A stretch of 64,000 bases of DNA, taken from assembly GCF_014287895.1 (NCBI RefSeq), contig NZ_JACOPP010000002.1:124001-188000 (forward strand). Reading direction: 5' to 3'. Positions 49,460 to 57,901 of the stretch are shown here, piece by piece. This DNA comes from Lawsonibacter hominis. Lineage in GTDB: Bacteria > Bacillota > Clostridia > Oscillospirales > Oscillospiraceae. The notes beneath the pieces are model-generated. The model was not told where the DNA came from, made no database searches, and saw nothing but the letters and a program-made list of their open reading frames with translations. The position numbers and the translations under genes were made by a program. Each line of letters starts with the position of its first letter. Positions within the stretch are counted from its first letter, which is position 1.

Positions 49460-49629
49460 AGCATAGCCTCCCTGTCATCCCAAAATCGTTTGATCCAGTC
49501 CTTGCCCCGACAGCCCAGAACGGCGCCCAGGCCCAGCGTGAACAGGCTGGCCGGATGGAGCAGAACGGCCGCGCCGCCAAGGCAGAGGACCGCGGTATAC
49601 AGCGTCTTCTTGTTCAGCAGCTGCGTCAA
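49456..49629 (-). CDS. Small membrane protein upstream of spoVM (unknown)
   Basis: A 57-residue ORF starting with TTG at 49629 (GGGAGG 8 bases upstream). It has one hydrophobic segment (YTAVLCLGGAAVLLHP) followed by a GLGAVLGCRGKDWIKRFWDD end and overlaps the spoVM start by 4 bases. The ORF continues 25 codons upstream but without a ribosome-binding site. I do not recognise a family. Its coupling to spoVM and gene order suggest a membrane role in sporulation, which is inference only. Confidence 0.55.
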   Translation of the reverse strand: MTQLLNKKTLYTAVLCLGGAAVLLHPASLFTLGLGAVLGCRGKDWIKRFWDDREAML

Positions 49630-49688
49630 AACGGCCGCCTCCCTTCCATAACTGGTCTCATAACCAGTATACGCGGGAGGCGGCCGTT
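49630..49688 (-). promoter_or_regulatory. Hairpin combining thiN terminator and buried ribosome-binding site
   Basis: AACGGCCGCCTCCC (49688-49675 on the minus strand) pairs perfectly (14 bp) with GGGAGGCGGCCGTT (49643-49630), with an inner ACTGGT/ACCAGT stem. The 3' arm holds the GGGAGG Shine-Dalgarno and ends at the TTG start codon. Confidence 0.65.
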
Positions 49689-49710
49689 GGTTCCAATGCC
49701 GCATTGATTT

Positions 49711-50361
49711 TTACGCGCCGGACAGCCTGTCCAACCGGACGCTGCGCAGAAGCAGCACACGACCGGAACCGATCACGATCTCCTGCCGCGGTCCTCCGGG
49801 CTCGTTGCTGACGGAAAAGGTGTCGCCGCGGGTCAACACGGCGTCTTCAAGGGGATATTTTACGTTCCGAAGCGTCACGCCCGTAATGCTCCGATCCAGC
49901 GGGACAAGGGAGAGATACCGGTAAGGCGGTACATTGTCCAGCAAGAGGGCTTCGCTGTCCAGATAGCGCGCCTCATTGTCCTCGTCCACGATCATGGCCC
50001 GACCGCCCCGCCGGGCGATCCACTCCAGCAGCGCCAGATTGGATGCGGTATGGTCCAGCCGCCCGCCGGTGCAGCCGCACAGCAGCAGCTCCCGGCAACC
50101 CATGGACATGGCCTGCTCCGCGGCGGCCTGCAGATCGGTCTTATCCTTCTCAACGGGCAGGCTGATACAGGGTATCCCCTCCTCCGGAGCGCCGCCGGAA
50201 TCCCAGTCGCCGATGAGAAAATCCGGCTGCAGGCCGGCGGCTCTGGCATTCCGAACCCCCCCGTCGGCACAGAAGACCGTCCATGCTCCACGCTCGAGAT
50301 ACGGGCGCAAACCGGCAGGATCCCCGCAGGGGGCGGAGCCGAAGATCAGGGCCTGCGTCAT
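49711..50361 (-). CDS. thiN: Thiamine diphosphokinase ThiN
   Basis: A 216-residue thiamine pyrophosphokinase (MTQALIFGSAPCGD, then FCADGGVRNARAAGLQPDFLIGDWDS, KDKTDLQAA, CTGGRLDHTASNLALL) that makes thiamine pyrophosphate from thiamine and ATP. The ATG at 50361 overlaps the rsgA stop (ATGA), whereas ATG 50373 has no such coupling. In Bacillus the order is rsgA-rpe-thiN-spoVM; rpe is missing here. Confidence 0.93.
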   Translation of the reverse strand: MTQALIFGSAPCGDPAGLRPYLERGAWTVFCADGGVRNARAAGLQPDFLIGDWDSGGAPEEGIPCISLPVEKDKTDLQAAAEQAMSMGCRELLLCGCTGGRLDHTASNLALLEWIARRGGRAMIVDEDNEARYLDSEALLLDNVPPYRYLSLVPLDRSITGVTLRNVKYPLEDAVLTRGDTFSVSNEPGGPRQEIVIGSGRVLLLRSVRLDRLSGA

Positions 50362-51239
50362 TTCAATTCCCATTCGGGCACTTCCTTTGCCTGTTCATAC
50401 AGCCGGACATAACTGGCATGGCGGCTGGGCGCGATCGCGCCATCCGCCACCGCCTGCAGGACCGCGCAGCCCTTCTCCTTGATATGGGCGCATCCGGTAA
50501 AGCGGCAGCGATTCAGGTAGGGCGCAAACTCCCGAAAGGTATATTGCAGCTCCTCCGGCCGCCGCAGCTCCATCCGGTCGGTGTCGAAAGAGGAAAAACC
50601 CGGCGTATCCGCTACGATGGCCCCGTTTTTCAGACGAAACAGCTCCACATGGCGGGTGGTATGCCGGCCGCGGCCCAGTTTGTCGGAAACCTGGCCGGTC
50701 TGCAGATGGAACCCCGGCTCCAGCGCGTTGAGGATACTGGATTTCCCAACTCCGGAATTCCCCGTGAAGGCAGACACCTTTCCGGCAATCCGTCCGGCCA
50801 ATTCTGCGATTCCCACCCCGGTTTCAGCGCTCACCCGCAGCGTTGGAAAGCCCGCCTTCTGATAGGTTTCGTAGAGCGCCTGCGCCGTGTCCAGATCGTA
50901 TTTGTTGATACAGACGACGCATTGGCAGTCCCGCCCCTCCGCGAGTGAGACGACCCGGTCGATGAGAAAGGGGTCGGTAACCGGAACCGCACCGGATGCG
51001 ATGACCACCAGCTGATCGATGTTGGCGACCGCCGGGCGCTGGAATTCATTCTTCCGGGGCAGGATGCCGTCCAGCACCCCGGCGCCGTCCGCCAGGAGGG
51101 TATAATCCACCCGGTCTCCGACCAGAGGATTCAGCTTTTGATGCCGAAATTTACCCCGGGCCCGGCAGGCGACCGGCACGCCGTCCCCGCGGTCCACGTA
51201 GTAAAAGCCGCTGAGGGCCTTTAAGATGATCCCCTGCAT
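50358..51239 (-). CDS. rsgA: Ribosome small subunit-dependent GTPase RsgA
   Basis: A 293-residue circularly permuted GTPase that checks late 30S assembly. N-terminal OB fold (MQGIILKALSGFYYVDRGDG), G motifs in permuted order (NKYD in VCINKYDLD, then GNSGVGKSSILNAL and DTPGFSSF) and the C-terminal zinc site (CRFTGCAHIKEKGCAV). ATG 51239 directly follows the kinase stop codon (TGA, one base, ATG), giving translational coupling to prkC. Confidence 0.96.
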   Translation of the reverse strand: MQGIILKALSGFYYVDRGDGVPVACRARGKFRHQKLNPLVGDRVDYTLLADGAGVLDGILPRKNEFQRPAVANIDQLVVIASGAVPVTDPFLIDRVVSLAEGRDCQCVVCINKYDLDTAQALYETYQKAGFPTLRVSAETGVGIAELAGRIAGKVSAFTGNSGVGKSSILNALEPGFHLQTGQVSDKLGRGRHTTRHVELFRLKNGAIVADTPGFSSFDTDRMELRRPEELQYTFREFAPYLNRCRFTGCAHIKEKGCAVLQAVADGAIAPSRHASYVRLYEQAKEVPEWELK

Positions 51240-51240
51240 C

Positions 51241-53367
51241 TCAGGAACCAAAATCTACCGTGTCCGTCACGGTCAGAACATCATCGATATAGACCTTGAC
51301 CTCCTGAACACCGTCGCCGAGAATGGGGGCGTTCACCACCATCAGCTGCGTATTGACCACATTCCGGTAAACCTCGGTGTCTCCCACCACAATGACCACC
51401 GTCACCGTCTCACGTCCGTCGTCCGGCAAATGCACCGTATAGGTGCGATAGACCGGGCTGACCTGATCCGGCGTGGGGCTGGGACTGGGGGAAGGACCGG
51501 GTTCGGAGCCCGGCGTGGGAGTCACGCCCGGCTCCGGCGTGGCCGCCGGATCGGGGCCAAGGCTGACGTGGAACAGGATGGTCGTCCCCTCGTCCACCGA
51601 GGTGTTGGGCTGGATGCTCTGATAGCAGATCCGCCCCGCGGCAATTTTCGGATCATAGGCCTCATCCACGGCTCCTACGGTCAGCTTCATGCTTTCGGCC
51701 GTATTGCGGGCGGCCTCCTCCGTCATATCCAGGAAGGAGATCACAGAGACCTGTTCCACTTTGGGCCCAAGGCTGACCACCAGGGTAACCTGCTCCACCT
51801 GTTCCAAGTCTTCCCCCGCCGCAGGGGTCTGGTCCATGATATAGTCCTTGGTATATTCGTCGGAGTTCTCCTCCACGATGGCAATGCTCTCCTCATCAAA
51901 GCCCAGGCCCTTCAAAACACTGATGGCCGAGCGCTTATCCTGATTTTTCAGGTCCGGCATCTTTGTTCCGGCGAGAGGGTCTCCGGTGGGGCCTCCGCTG
52001 ATGGTAACGGTGATGGTACTTCCTGCGGCGGCGTTCAGGCCGCTGTCCGGAGACTGCGACACGATCTGTCCTGCGGGCAGGTTATTGGCCACGGTTTCCG
52101 CTTCCGGCGTGATGATGAATTGGGCCGCCACCACATCTTCCTGCCCTCTGGCCGCCTCCACCGTCATGCCGGTCAGATTCGGCACGCGGTAGCCCGGCTC
52201 GGTACCGCCATGCAGCATGCCGCTGAATACGGAGACCCACAGGAAGACGCCGATCCCGATCAGAAAGACAATGATCGCGCCAATGGCCAAAAGGACGGGC
52301 AGGCGGCTGCCTTCCCGGCGTCCGTCCTCTTCGTCGTAGTCGAAATCGTCGTCCTGGCGGAGGCTCTGGCTCCGCCGGCGCCGGTCGGGAACGGGCTGGC
52401 CGGGCCCCTCCTCCCCCGAGCGCCCATGGGCGGGCTGCTGCTTTACGCTGTGCGGCGTATTGGCGCCCAACACCTGCGTGGGCTCGTCTCCGTCCCCTGC
52501 CAGCAGGTCCGCCGAGGTATAGTCAAAATTGATGCTGGGATTCTTGCGGAACTCCTCCAGATCGGCCAGCATGGCGTCGGCGGAGATATAGCGCTGGTTC
52601 ACGTCGGAGGCCATGGCTTTCATGGTGATGGCCTCCAGCGCCTCCGGGATCTCCGGATCGATCTCCCGGGGAGAGAGCGGGATGGAGTTGATATGCTGGA
52701 TCGCCACGGCTACCGGGGAATCTCCCTCATAGGGCAGGCGGCCGGTAATCATCTCATAAAGCACCACACCTGCGGAATAGAGATCGCTGCGGGCGTCGAT
52801 ATGACTGCCGCGAGCCTGTTCCGGCGAGATATAGTGTACCGACCCCAGCGCCTCCTGGGTCAGCGTGGCCTGGGCGGCCGAGGTGAGGCGTGCAATGCCG
52901 AAATCGGCCACTTTCAGGCTGCCGTCCCGCAGGACCATCATATTATGCGGCTTGATATCCCGGTGGATGATACCGCGGCCGTGGGCGTGAGAGAGCGCCT
53001 TCATGATCTGGGTAATGAAGTGCAGGGCCTCCCGCCAAGACAGCTTGCCGCCCTTTTTCTGCATGTACTGCTTGAGGGTGATACCGTCGATGAGCTCCAT
53101 GACGATATAGTCCAGCTCGGAGGAGCGGGACACGTCGTAGACCGCCACGATATTGGGATGGGACAGCATGGCGACGGCCTGGGATTCGTCGTGGAAGCGG
53201 CGGCGGAATTCCGCATCCTGGGCCAGTTCCTCTTTGAGGATCTTCACCGCTACCAGACGGTTGAGGCGATGGCAGCGGGCCTTATAGACCACGGCCATGC
53301 CGCCCACGCCGATGCGCTCCAGGATCTCATATCGGTTGTCGAGTAATTTCCCTATGTACTGATCCAT
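51241..53367 (-). CDS. prkC: PASTA-domain Ser/Thr protein kinase PrkC/Stk1
   Basis: A 708-residue membrane kinase. The Hanks-type kinase domain (GVGGMAVVYKARC, VAVKILKEE, IIHRDIKPHNMMVL, VADFGIARL) covers about residues 10-275; a transmembrane helix (LLAIGAIIVFLIGIGVFLWVSVF) follows at about 345-370; outside are three PASTA domains and a Pro-rich linker and final beta-rich domain. In Firmicutes the PASTA region senses muropeptides and the kinase promotes germination or cell-wall control. Paired with the PP2C phosphatase immediately upstream (16 bases). Confidence 0.96.
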   Translation of the reverse strand: MDQYIGKLLDNRYEILERIGVGGMAVVYKARCHRLNRLVAVKILKEELAQDAEFRRRFHDESQAVAMLSHPNIVAVYDVSRSSELDYIVMELIDGITLKQYMQKKGGKLSWREALHFITQIMKALSHAHGRGIIHRDIKPHNMMVLRDGSLKVADFGIARLTSAAQATLTQEALGSVHYISPEQARGSHIDARSDLYSAGVVLYEMITGRLPYEGDSPVAVAIQHINSIPLSPREIDPEIPEALEAITMKAMASDVNQRYISADAMLADLEEFRKNPSINFDYTSADLLAGDGDEPTQVLGANTPHSVKQQPAHGRSGEEGPGQPVPDRRRRSQSLRQDDDFDYDEEDGRREGSRLPVLLAIGAIIVFLIGIGVFLWVSVFSGMLHGGTEPGYRVPNLTGMTVEAARGQEDVVAAQFIITPEAETVANNLPAGQIVSQSPDSGLNAAAGSTITVTISGGPTGDPLAGTKMPDLKNQDKRSAISVLKGLGFDEESIAIVEENSDEYTKDYIMDQTPAAGEDLEQVEQVTLVVSLGPKVEQVSVISFLDMTEEAARNTAESMKLTVGAVDEAYDPKIAAGRICYQSIQPNTSVDEGTTILFHVSLGPDPAATPEPGVTPTPGSEPGPSPSPSPTPDQVSPVYRTYTVHLPDDGRETVTVVIVVGDTEVYRNVVNTQLMVVNAPILGDGVQEVKVYIDDVLTVTDTVDFGS

Positions 53368-53383
53368 AGTTCATTACCCCCTT

Positions 53384-54115
53384 TTACTGGATTTCGAAGA
53401 GGACGGCGGTCACATTGTCCGGCGCGCCCCTGGACATCGCAATGTCCAGCAGGCGTTGACAGCAATCCTCCGGCGCGCCCCCATGGAGCGCCTCGTAGAG
53501 CATCTCCTGATCGGTTACGATGTTGCTCAGTCCGTCGGAGCAGAGCAGCAGGAAGTCGCCCCCTGCCAGCGCCTGCTCATACAGATCGGCCCGGATGCGC
53601 TCCTCAGAGCCCAGGGCCCTTGTAATCAGGTTTTTCCGGGGGTGATTGCGGGCCTCCTCCGGTGTGATGTCGCCCCGCGCCACCATATCCTCCACCACTG
53701 AGTGATCCCGGGTGACCCGACGGATCCCCTCTCTGGAGATGTGATAGGCCCGGCTGTCTCCGATGTTCAGAAGATAGGCCGTTTGCTCCACCACCAGCGC
53801 TGCCACCATGGTGGTGCCCATCCCCCGGCAGTCCGGGTCGGTGGCCGCCCGATGATAAACGGCGGCATTGGCCTGCTCCGCTGCGCGGGAGAGCACCGCC
53901 GCCGGGTTGGCGTCTGCGTCCTCCTGCCAGTTTTGCAGTGCGTCCACGAAGGTCTCAACCGCGACCAGGCTGGCAATATTACCCGCCCTGGCGCCGCCCA
54001 TGCCGTCGCATACCACGCCTACGGCCAGATGTTCCGAGGGGCTGTCTAAGTAAAAGCCGTCCTGATTCTGTGGTCTGACCGCACCCTTATCGGTGATGCC
54101 CCATACACGTATCAT
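53384..54115 (-). CDS. prpC: PP2C-type Ser/Thr phosphatase PrpC/Stp
   Basis: A 243-residue PPM phosphatase that reverses PrkC phosphorylation. Metal-ligand motifs: VRPQNQDGFYL, VVCDGMGGARAGNIAS, LLLCSDGLSNIVTDQEM and GAPDNVTAVLFE. ATG 54115 has GAGG 8 bases upstream; the ATG at 54148 is not supported. It is co-transcribed with prkC, the standard Firmicute arrangement. About 75 bases with only a weak hairpin separate it from rlmN. Confidence 0.95.
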   Translation of the reverse strand: MIRVWGITDKGAVRPQNQDGFYLDSPSEHLAVGVVCDGMGGARAGNIASLVAVETFVDALQNWQEDADANPAAVLSRAAEQANAAVYHRAATDPDCRGMGTTMVAALVVEQTAYLLNIGDSRAYHISREGIRRVTRDHSVVEDMVARGDITPEEARNHPRKNLITRALGSEERIRADLYEQALAGGDFLLLCSDGLSNIVTDQEMLYEALHGGAPEDCCQRLLDIAMSRGAPDNVTAVLFEIQ

Positions 54116-54190
54116 ATGAACTGCCTCTTTCCCGCGCCTGTATTCCACCCCTGTACCCTGCGCGGCCGGGTGGGGCGTTTCTGTCGTCCA

Positions 54191-55222
54191 TCAAATACCG
54201 TCCTGCTCCCGCAGCGCCTTGCGCCGGAGCTGTCCGCAGGAGGCGTCGATCTCCCCGCCCAGCTTCCGCCGGACAGTGGCCGTCACCCCCTGCGCCTCCA
54301 AACGTCTCTGGAATTCCGCCACCCGGCGGCTGGGTTTGAGCGGACTTTCTTCCACGTCGTTGAGCGGGATCAGGTTCACGTGGCTGCCCGTCCCCTTCAG
54401 ATACCGGGCCAGCAGGTCGGCCTGCCAGTCGGCGTCGTTCACGCCGTCAATCATGGCGTACTCGTAGGAGATGCGCCGCCCGGTACGTTCGAAATAGCGG
54501 CGGCAGGTCTCCAGAAGCTTCTCCACGCCCACGCTCCGGTTCACCGGCATCAGCCGGGAACGGGTCTCATCATCCGGCGCGTGGAGTGAGACCGACAAGG
54601 TCAATTGTAACCGATGTTCCGCCAGCTTGTCAATTTTTTCAGTCAGTCCGCAGGTAGACAGAGAAATATGCCGCATCCCGATCCTGAGTCCCTCCGGGCT
54701 GTTCACCAGCTCCAAAAAGCGCAGTACCGTGTCGAAATTGTCCAGCGGCTCCCCGATGCCCATAAGCACGATATTGCTGATGGGCGCACCGGAATCCAGC
54801 TGGGTGAAAAGCACCTGATCCAGCATCTCCGCCGGCGACAGGTCTCTCACCTTGCCCCCCAGAGTAGAGGCGCAGAACGCGCACCCCATCCGGCAGCCCA
54901 CCTGGGAAGAGATGCACACAGTATTCCCATGATGATAACGCATCAAAACCGTTTCAATGCAATTGCCGTCCCACAGCCGCCAGAGGTATTTCACGGTGCC
55001 GTCCTTGGGATCCACCTGCTTCCGTTCTACCGCAGGCGCATAGAGCCTGCAGCGCCCGGCCAGCTTTTCCCGCAGCGCCTTGGAAAGGTTGGTCATCTCA
55101 TCGAACGACCGCGCGCCCCGGTGGAGCCACTGGAAGACCTGCTTGGCCCGGAAGGGCGGTTCCCCGATCTCCTGGAAAAAGTCGGTCATCTCGCCCAGAT
55201 TCATGGATTTGATGTCGGTCAT
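54191..55222 (-). CDS. rlmN: Dual-specificity RNA methyltransferase RlmN
   Basis: A 343-residue radical SAM enzyme that methylates C2 of A2503 in 23S rRNA and A37 in some tRNAs. The cluster motif is CRMGCAFCAST, the catalytic Cys residues lie near the ends (SLHAPDDETR and the late SCGQLR), and QVFQWLHRGARSFDEMTNL is the typical start region. Its ATG overlaps the stop codon of rsmB (ATGA). Confidence 0.95.
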   Translation of the reverse strand: MTDIKSMNLGEMTDFFQEIGEPPFRAKQVFQWLHRGARSFDEMTNLSKALREKLAGRCRLYAPAVERKQVDPKDGTVKYLWRLWDGNCIETVLMRYHHGNTVCISSQVGCRMGCAFCASTLGGKVRDLSPAEMLDQVLFTQLDSGAPISNIVLMGIGEPLDNFDTVLRFLELVNSPEGLRIGMRHISLSTCGLTEKIDKLAEHRLQLTLSVSLHAPDDETRSRLMPVNRSVGVEKLLETCRRYFERTGRRISYEYAMIDGVNDADWQADLLARYLKGTGSHVNLIPLNDVEESPLKPSRRVAEFQRRLEAQGVTATVRRKLGGEIDASCGQLRRKALREQDGI

Positions 55223-57189
55223 GCTCTCTCATCTCCTCCCGGTCCGGCCGGCGGCTCCAGTCCATATTTTGGGGCCACCCGCGCCATCTGCTCCGGAGGG
55301 ACCGGCCCGTGGGGCGGCGCAGACCGCCAGGGCCCGCCGTCATAGGGTGCGCGGCCCGGCTCCAGCGGAAATTCGGCCCGGAAGTCGTCGGTCTGCACCC
55401 AGATCTGGGCAAAGTACCAGCCGTGGGACTGCTCATACGCCAGATTCTCCGGAAGGGCGGCAATCAGCTGCTGAAACTCGGGTCTGTCCAGCAGCTTGGG
55501 GTGGTACACCCGCTCCCGCCACAGCTCCACGCCCAGCTCCGGGAAGTCATAGGTATCGGCCAGCTCAGAATCCACACAGTCACACACGAGACCGGACTCC
55601 CTTGACAGGGCGGCGACCACATCCTCCGCGTGGGTGCGGGTCAGCTCCAAGCCCCGATACAGAATCCGGATGTCCTCATCAGCGTTCAGGCCGATGCGGG
55701 ACAGCCGCCCATCCCTATACTCCAGATAAAAGGATTGGGGGGCCTGCGGCAGGCCCAGCCTGCGGCAGGTTTCCTCCGCCTCCTCCTCCGTCATGCCCAG
55801 GCGGAATGGGCCGAAGCCCTCCCGGGGACGGATCTCATAGGCCGCCCGCAGCCGGCGCAGCTTGGCGAAGAAAAAGCCGTCGGTGTTGTGCCGGTGGGGC
55901 CAGCAGGTGAGCATACCTGTGTCCGTGCCCTCGAAGGGACCGGGCACCTGGAAGCCCTCCAATGTAAAGTTTGGATGCCTGTCAAGAAACGCCCGCACCA
56001 CGTCCTCATTCTCCCGCTCCAGCAGGGTGCAGGTGGCGTAGAGGAGCACGCCGCCCGGACAGATGCAGCCGTGGCGGTCCAGGCTGCCCGGCCTGACATA
56101 CCGGGCCACATTGTCCAGAATGGCGGCCTGTACCTTTGGCAGGTTCTCCAGGGGCTCAGGGGCCTTGTAGCGGATGTCCGGCTTTTTGCGGATAATACCC
56201 AGGCCTGAACAGGGCACATCCGCGATCACCAGATCAAACTTGTCAAGGAATTCTTCCTTACAGCACTTCCCGTCCAATACCTGGGTCTGAATGCAGTCCA
56301 GACCCAGGCGCTCCGCCCCAGCCTGGATCAACGCCTGCTTGTGGGGGTGGATATCACAGGCGAGGATGCTTCCATGATTCTTCATGGCGATGGCGGCTGC
56401 AAAGGATTTCCCGCCGGGAGCGGCGCAGGCGTCCAGTACCTTCATCCCGGGTTCCGGTCCCGCGGCCAGCACCGCCAGCCGGGCGGCAGGGTCCTGAATG
56501 TAAAAAAGGCCCTGCCGGAATGACTCCAGCCGCTCCAGGCTGCCGGTATCCGACAGCTCCAGACAGTCGGGCAGCCAGGGATGGGGTGCAACGCCGACTC
56601 CTTCGTCCCGCAGCCGTTCCGCCGCCGCCGCTGTCGATGCCTTGCCGGTGTTCACCTGGGCCATGGTCGGAGGCTGGGCGTTGTCGGCAGCCATCAGCGC
56701 CTGTGCCTCCTCCCTGCCCAGCCGTCGGACAAATTCGTCTGCCAGCCACTGAGGATGACTATACTGTACGGCGGCATCCGGGGGCGGGGGCAAGGATTCT
56801 TTTTGACGGACGAGGCCGCGCAGTACGCCGTTGACCAGTCCGGCCGAGCGCGGGTTTTTCGCGTACTTACGGGCCAAATTCACCGATTCGTTCACCGCTG
56901 CGCGGTCGGGGACCCGGTCCAAAAACAGGATCTGATAGGCCCCCAGCCGCAGGCACTCCAGCACCCGCTCTTCCAGCTTTCTCAGCGGAAGGCGGGACAG
57001 GCCCGAAAGGTAAAAATCCAGCAGGATCCGGTTTTGCAGTACGCCGAAGCACAGCCGGGTAGCCAGCGCCGCGTCCCGACTGTCCATACCCGAATCCCGG
57101 AGCGCTCTTTTTAAAAATCCATCCGACCACGCCCCCTGCCGCGCACAGGCGGACAGCGCGAGCAGCGCGACCTCTCTGGCGTTTCCCAC
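55219..57189 (-). CDS. rsmB: 16S rRNA m5C967 methyltransferase RsmB with a C-terminal extension
   Basis: Residues about 1-440 are RsmB: N-terminal NusB-like domain (LALSACARQGAWSDGFLKRAL), then the methyltransferase with SAM site VLDACAAPGGKSFAAA and catalytic Cys in IADVPCSGLG and YATCTLLERENEDVV. The usual protein ends near FFFAKLRRL; this one runs on for about 200 residues (from GFGPFRLGMTEEEAEE) that I do not recognise and that hold an acidic, Trp/Tyr-rich region. GTG 57189 has GGAGGG upstream. The extension is in frame without stop, so it is a genuine fusion or an undetected frameshift of a separate gene. Confidence 0.9.
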   Translation of the reverse strand: MGNAREVALLALSACARQGAWSDGFLKRALRDSGMDSRDAALATRLCFGVLQNRILLDFYLSGLSRLPLRKLEERVLECLRLGAYQILFLDRVPDRAAVNESVNLARKYAKNPRSAGLVNGVLRGLVRQKESLPPPPDAAVQYSHPQWLADEFVRRLGREEAQALMAADNAQPPTMAQVNTGKASTAAAAERLRDEGVGVAPHPWLPDCLELSDTGSLERLESFRQGLFYIQDPAARLAVLAAGPEPGMKVLDACAAPGGKSFAAAIAMKNHGSILACDIHPHKQALIQAGAERLGLDCIQTQVLDGKCCKEEFLDKFDLVIADVPCSGLGIIRKKPDIRYKAPEPLENLPKVQAAILDNVARYVRPGSLDRHGCICPGGVLLYATCTLLERENEDVVRAFLDRHPNFTLEGFQVPGPFEGTDTGMLTCWPHRHNTDGFFFAKLRRLRAAYEIRPREGFGPFRLGMTEEEAEETCRRLGLPQAPQSFYLEYRDGRLSRIGLNADEDIRILYRGLELTRTHAEDVVAALSRESGLVCDCVDSELADTYDFPELGVELWRERVYHPKLLDRPEFQQLIAALPENLAYEQSHGWYFAQIWVQTDDFRAEFPLEPGRAPYDGGPWRSAPPHGPVPPEQMARVAPKYGLEPPAGPGGDERA

Positions 57190-57190
57190 G

Positions 57191-57889
57191 TCAGTCCCTC
57201 CGGCGTCCGCCGAAGGCCAGCAGGAAGCGCAGCAGCTGTGCCAGGGATACCAGCAGGGCGGCCACATAGGTCATGGCGGCGGCAGAGAGTACCTTTTTCG
57301 CGCCCTGCAGCTCCCCATCCCCCAGCAGATTGCCGCTCTCCAGTGTGGCGATGGCCCTGCGCGAGGCGTTGAACTCCACTGGAAGGGTGACCAACTGGCC
57401 CAGCACCGCCACTCCGAACAGAATGACGCCGATGCCGAACAAGGGCTCGGAATACAAAACCAGTCCAATGACGATGAACAGGATAGACAGCTGGGAGCCG
57501 ATATTGCACAGCGGGATCAGCGCGGAACGTACCTTGATGGGGCCGTATCCCTCGGCGTATTGTACCGCATGGCCCGCTTCATGGGCGGCTACCCCGACGG
57601 CCGCTACCGAATTGGCGCTGTAAACGGAGTCGGACAGGCGGATCACGTTGGCGCGGGGATCATAGTGATCGGTCAGATTGCCCCGCACGCGTTCTATGGC
57701 CACGTCGTATACGCCGTGGGCACGAAGCACCGCCTCCGCCGCCTGTGCTCCGGTCAGTCCCCGGGATGCGGGCAGACGGGAATAGCGGCGAAACGTAGCG
57801 GATACCCGGATCTGGGCCACCAGGGCGATCAGCATGGCCGGGATCAGGATCATCCAGTAATAGGGATCATAGTAGTAAAAAAACGGCAT
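57191..57889 (-). CDS. Zinc metallopeptidase YugP-type
   Basis: A 232-residue membrane metallopeptidase of the YugP (Zn_peptidase_2) family. Four or so hydrophobic segments; the zinc site HEAGH is in VGVAAHEAGHAVQYAEGYGP (about residue 103). The preceding GNLTDHYDPRANVIRLSDSVY and the later LPVEFNASRRA are family motifs. Substrates are unknown. Its stop is one base from the rsmB start, so it belongs to the same transcript. Confidence 0.9.
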   Translation of the reverse strand: MPFFYYYDPYYWMILIPAMLIALVAQIRVSATFRRYSRLPASRGLTGAQAAEAVLRAHGVYDVAIERVRGNLTDHYDPRANVIRLSDSVYSANSVAAVGVAAHEAGHAVQYAEGYGPIKVRSALIPLCNIGSQLSILFIVIGLVLYSEPLFGIGVILFGVAVLGQLVTLPVEFNASRRAIATLESGNLLGDGELQGAKKVLSAAAMTYVAALLVSLAQLLRFLLAFGGRRRD

Positions 57890-57901
57890 AACAGCATCCT
57901 C

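Noticed and set aside
51226..53346. A 706-codon plus-strand ORF opposite prkC.
   Set aside because: Antisense shadow of the PASTA kinase: His/Gly/Arg-rich composition without domains.
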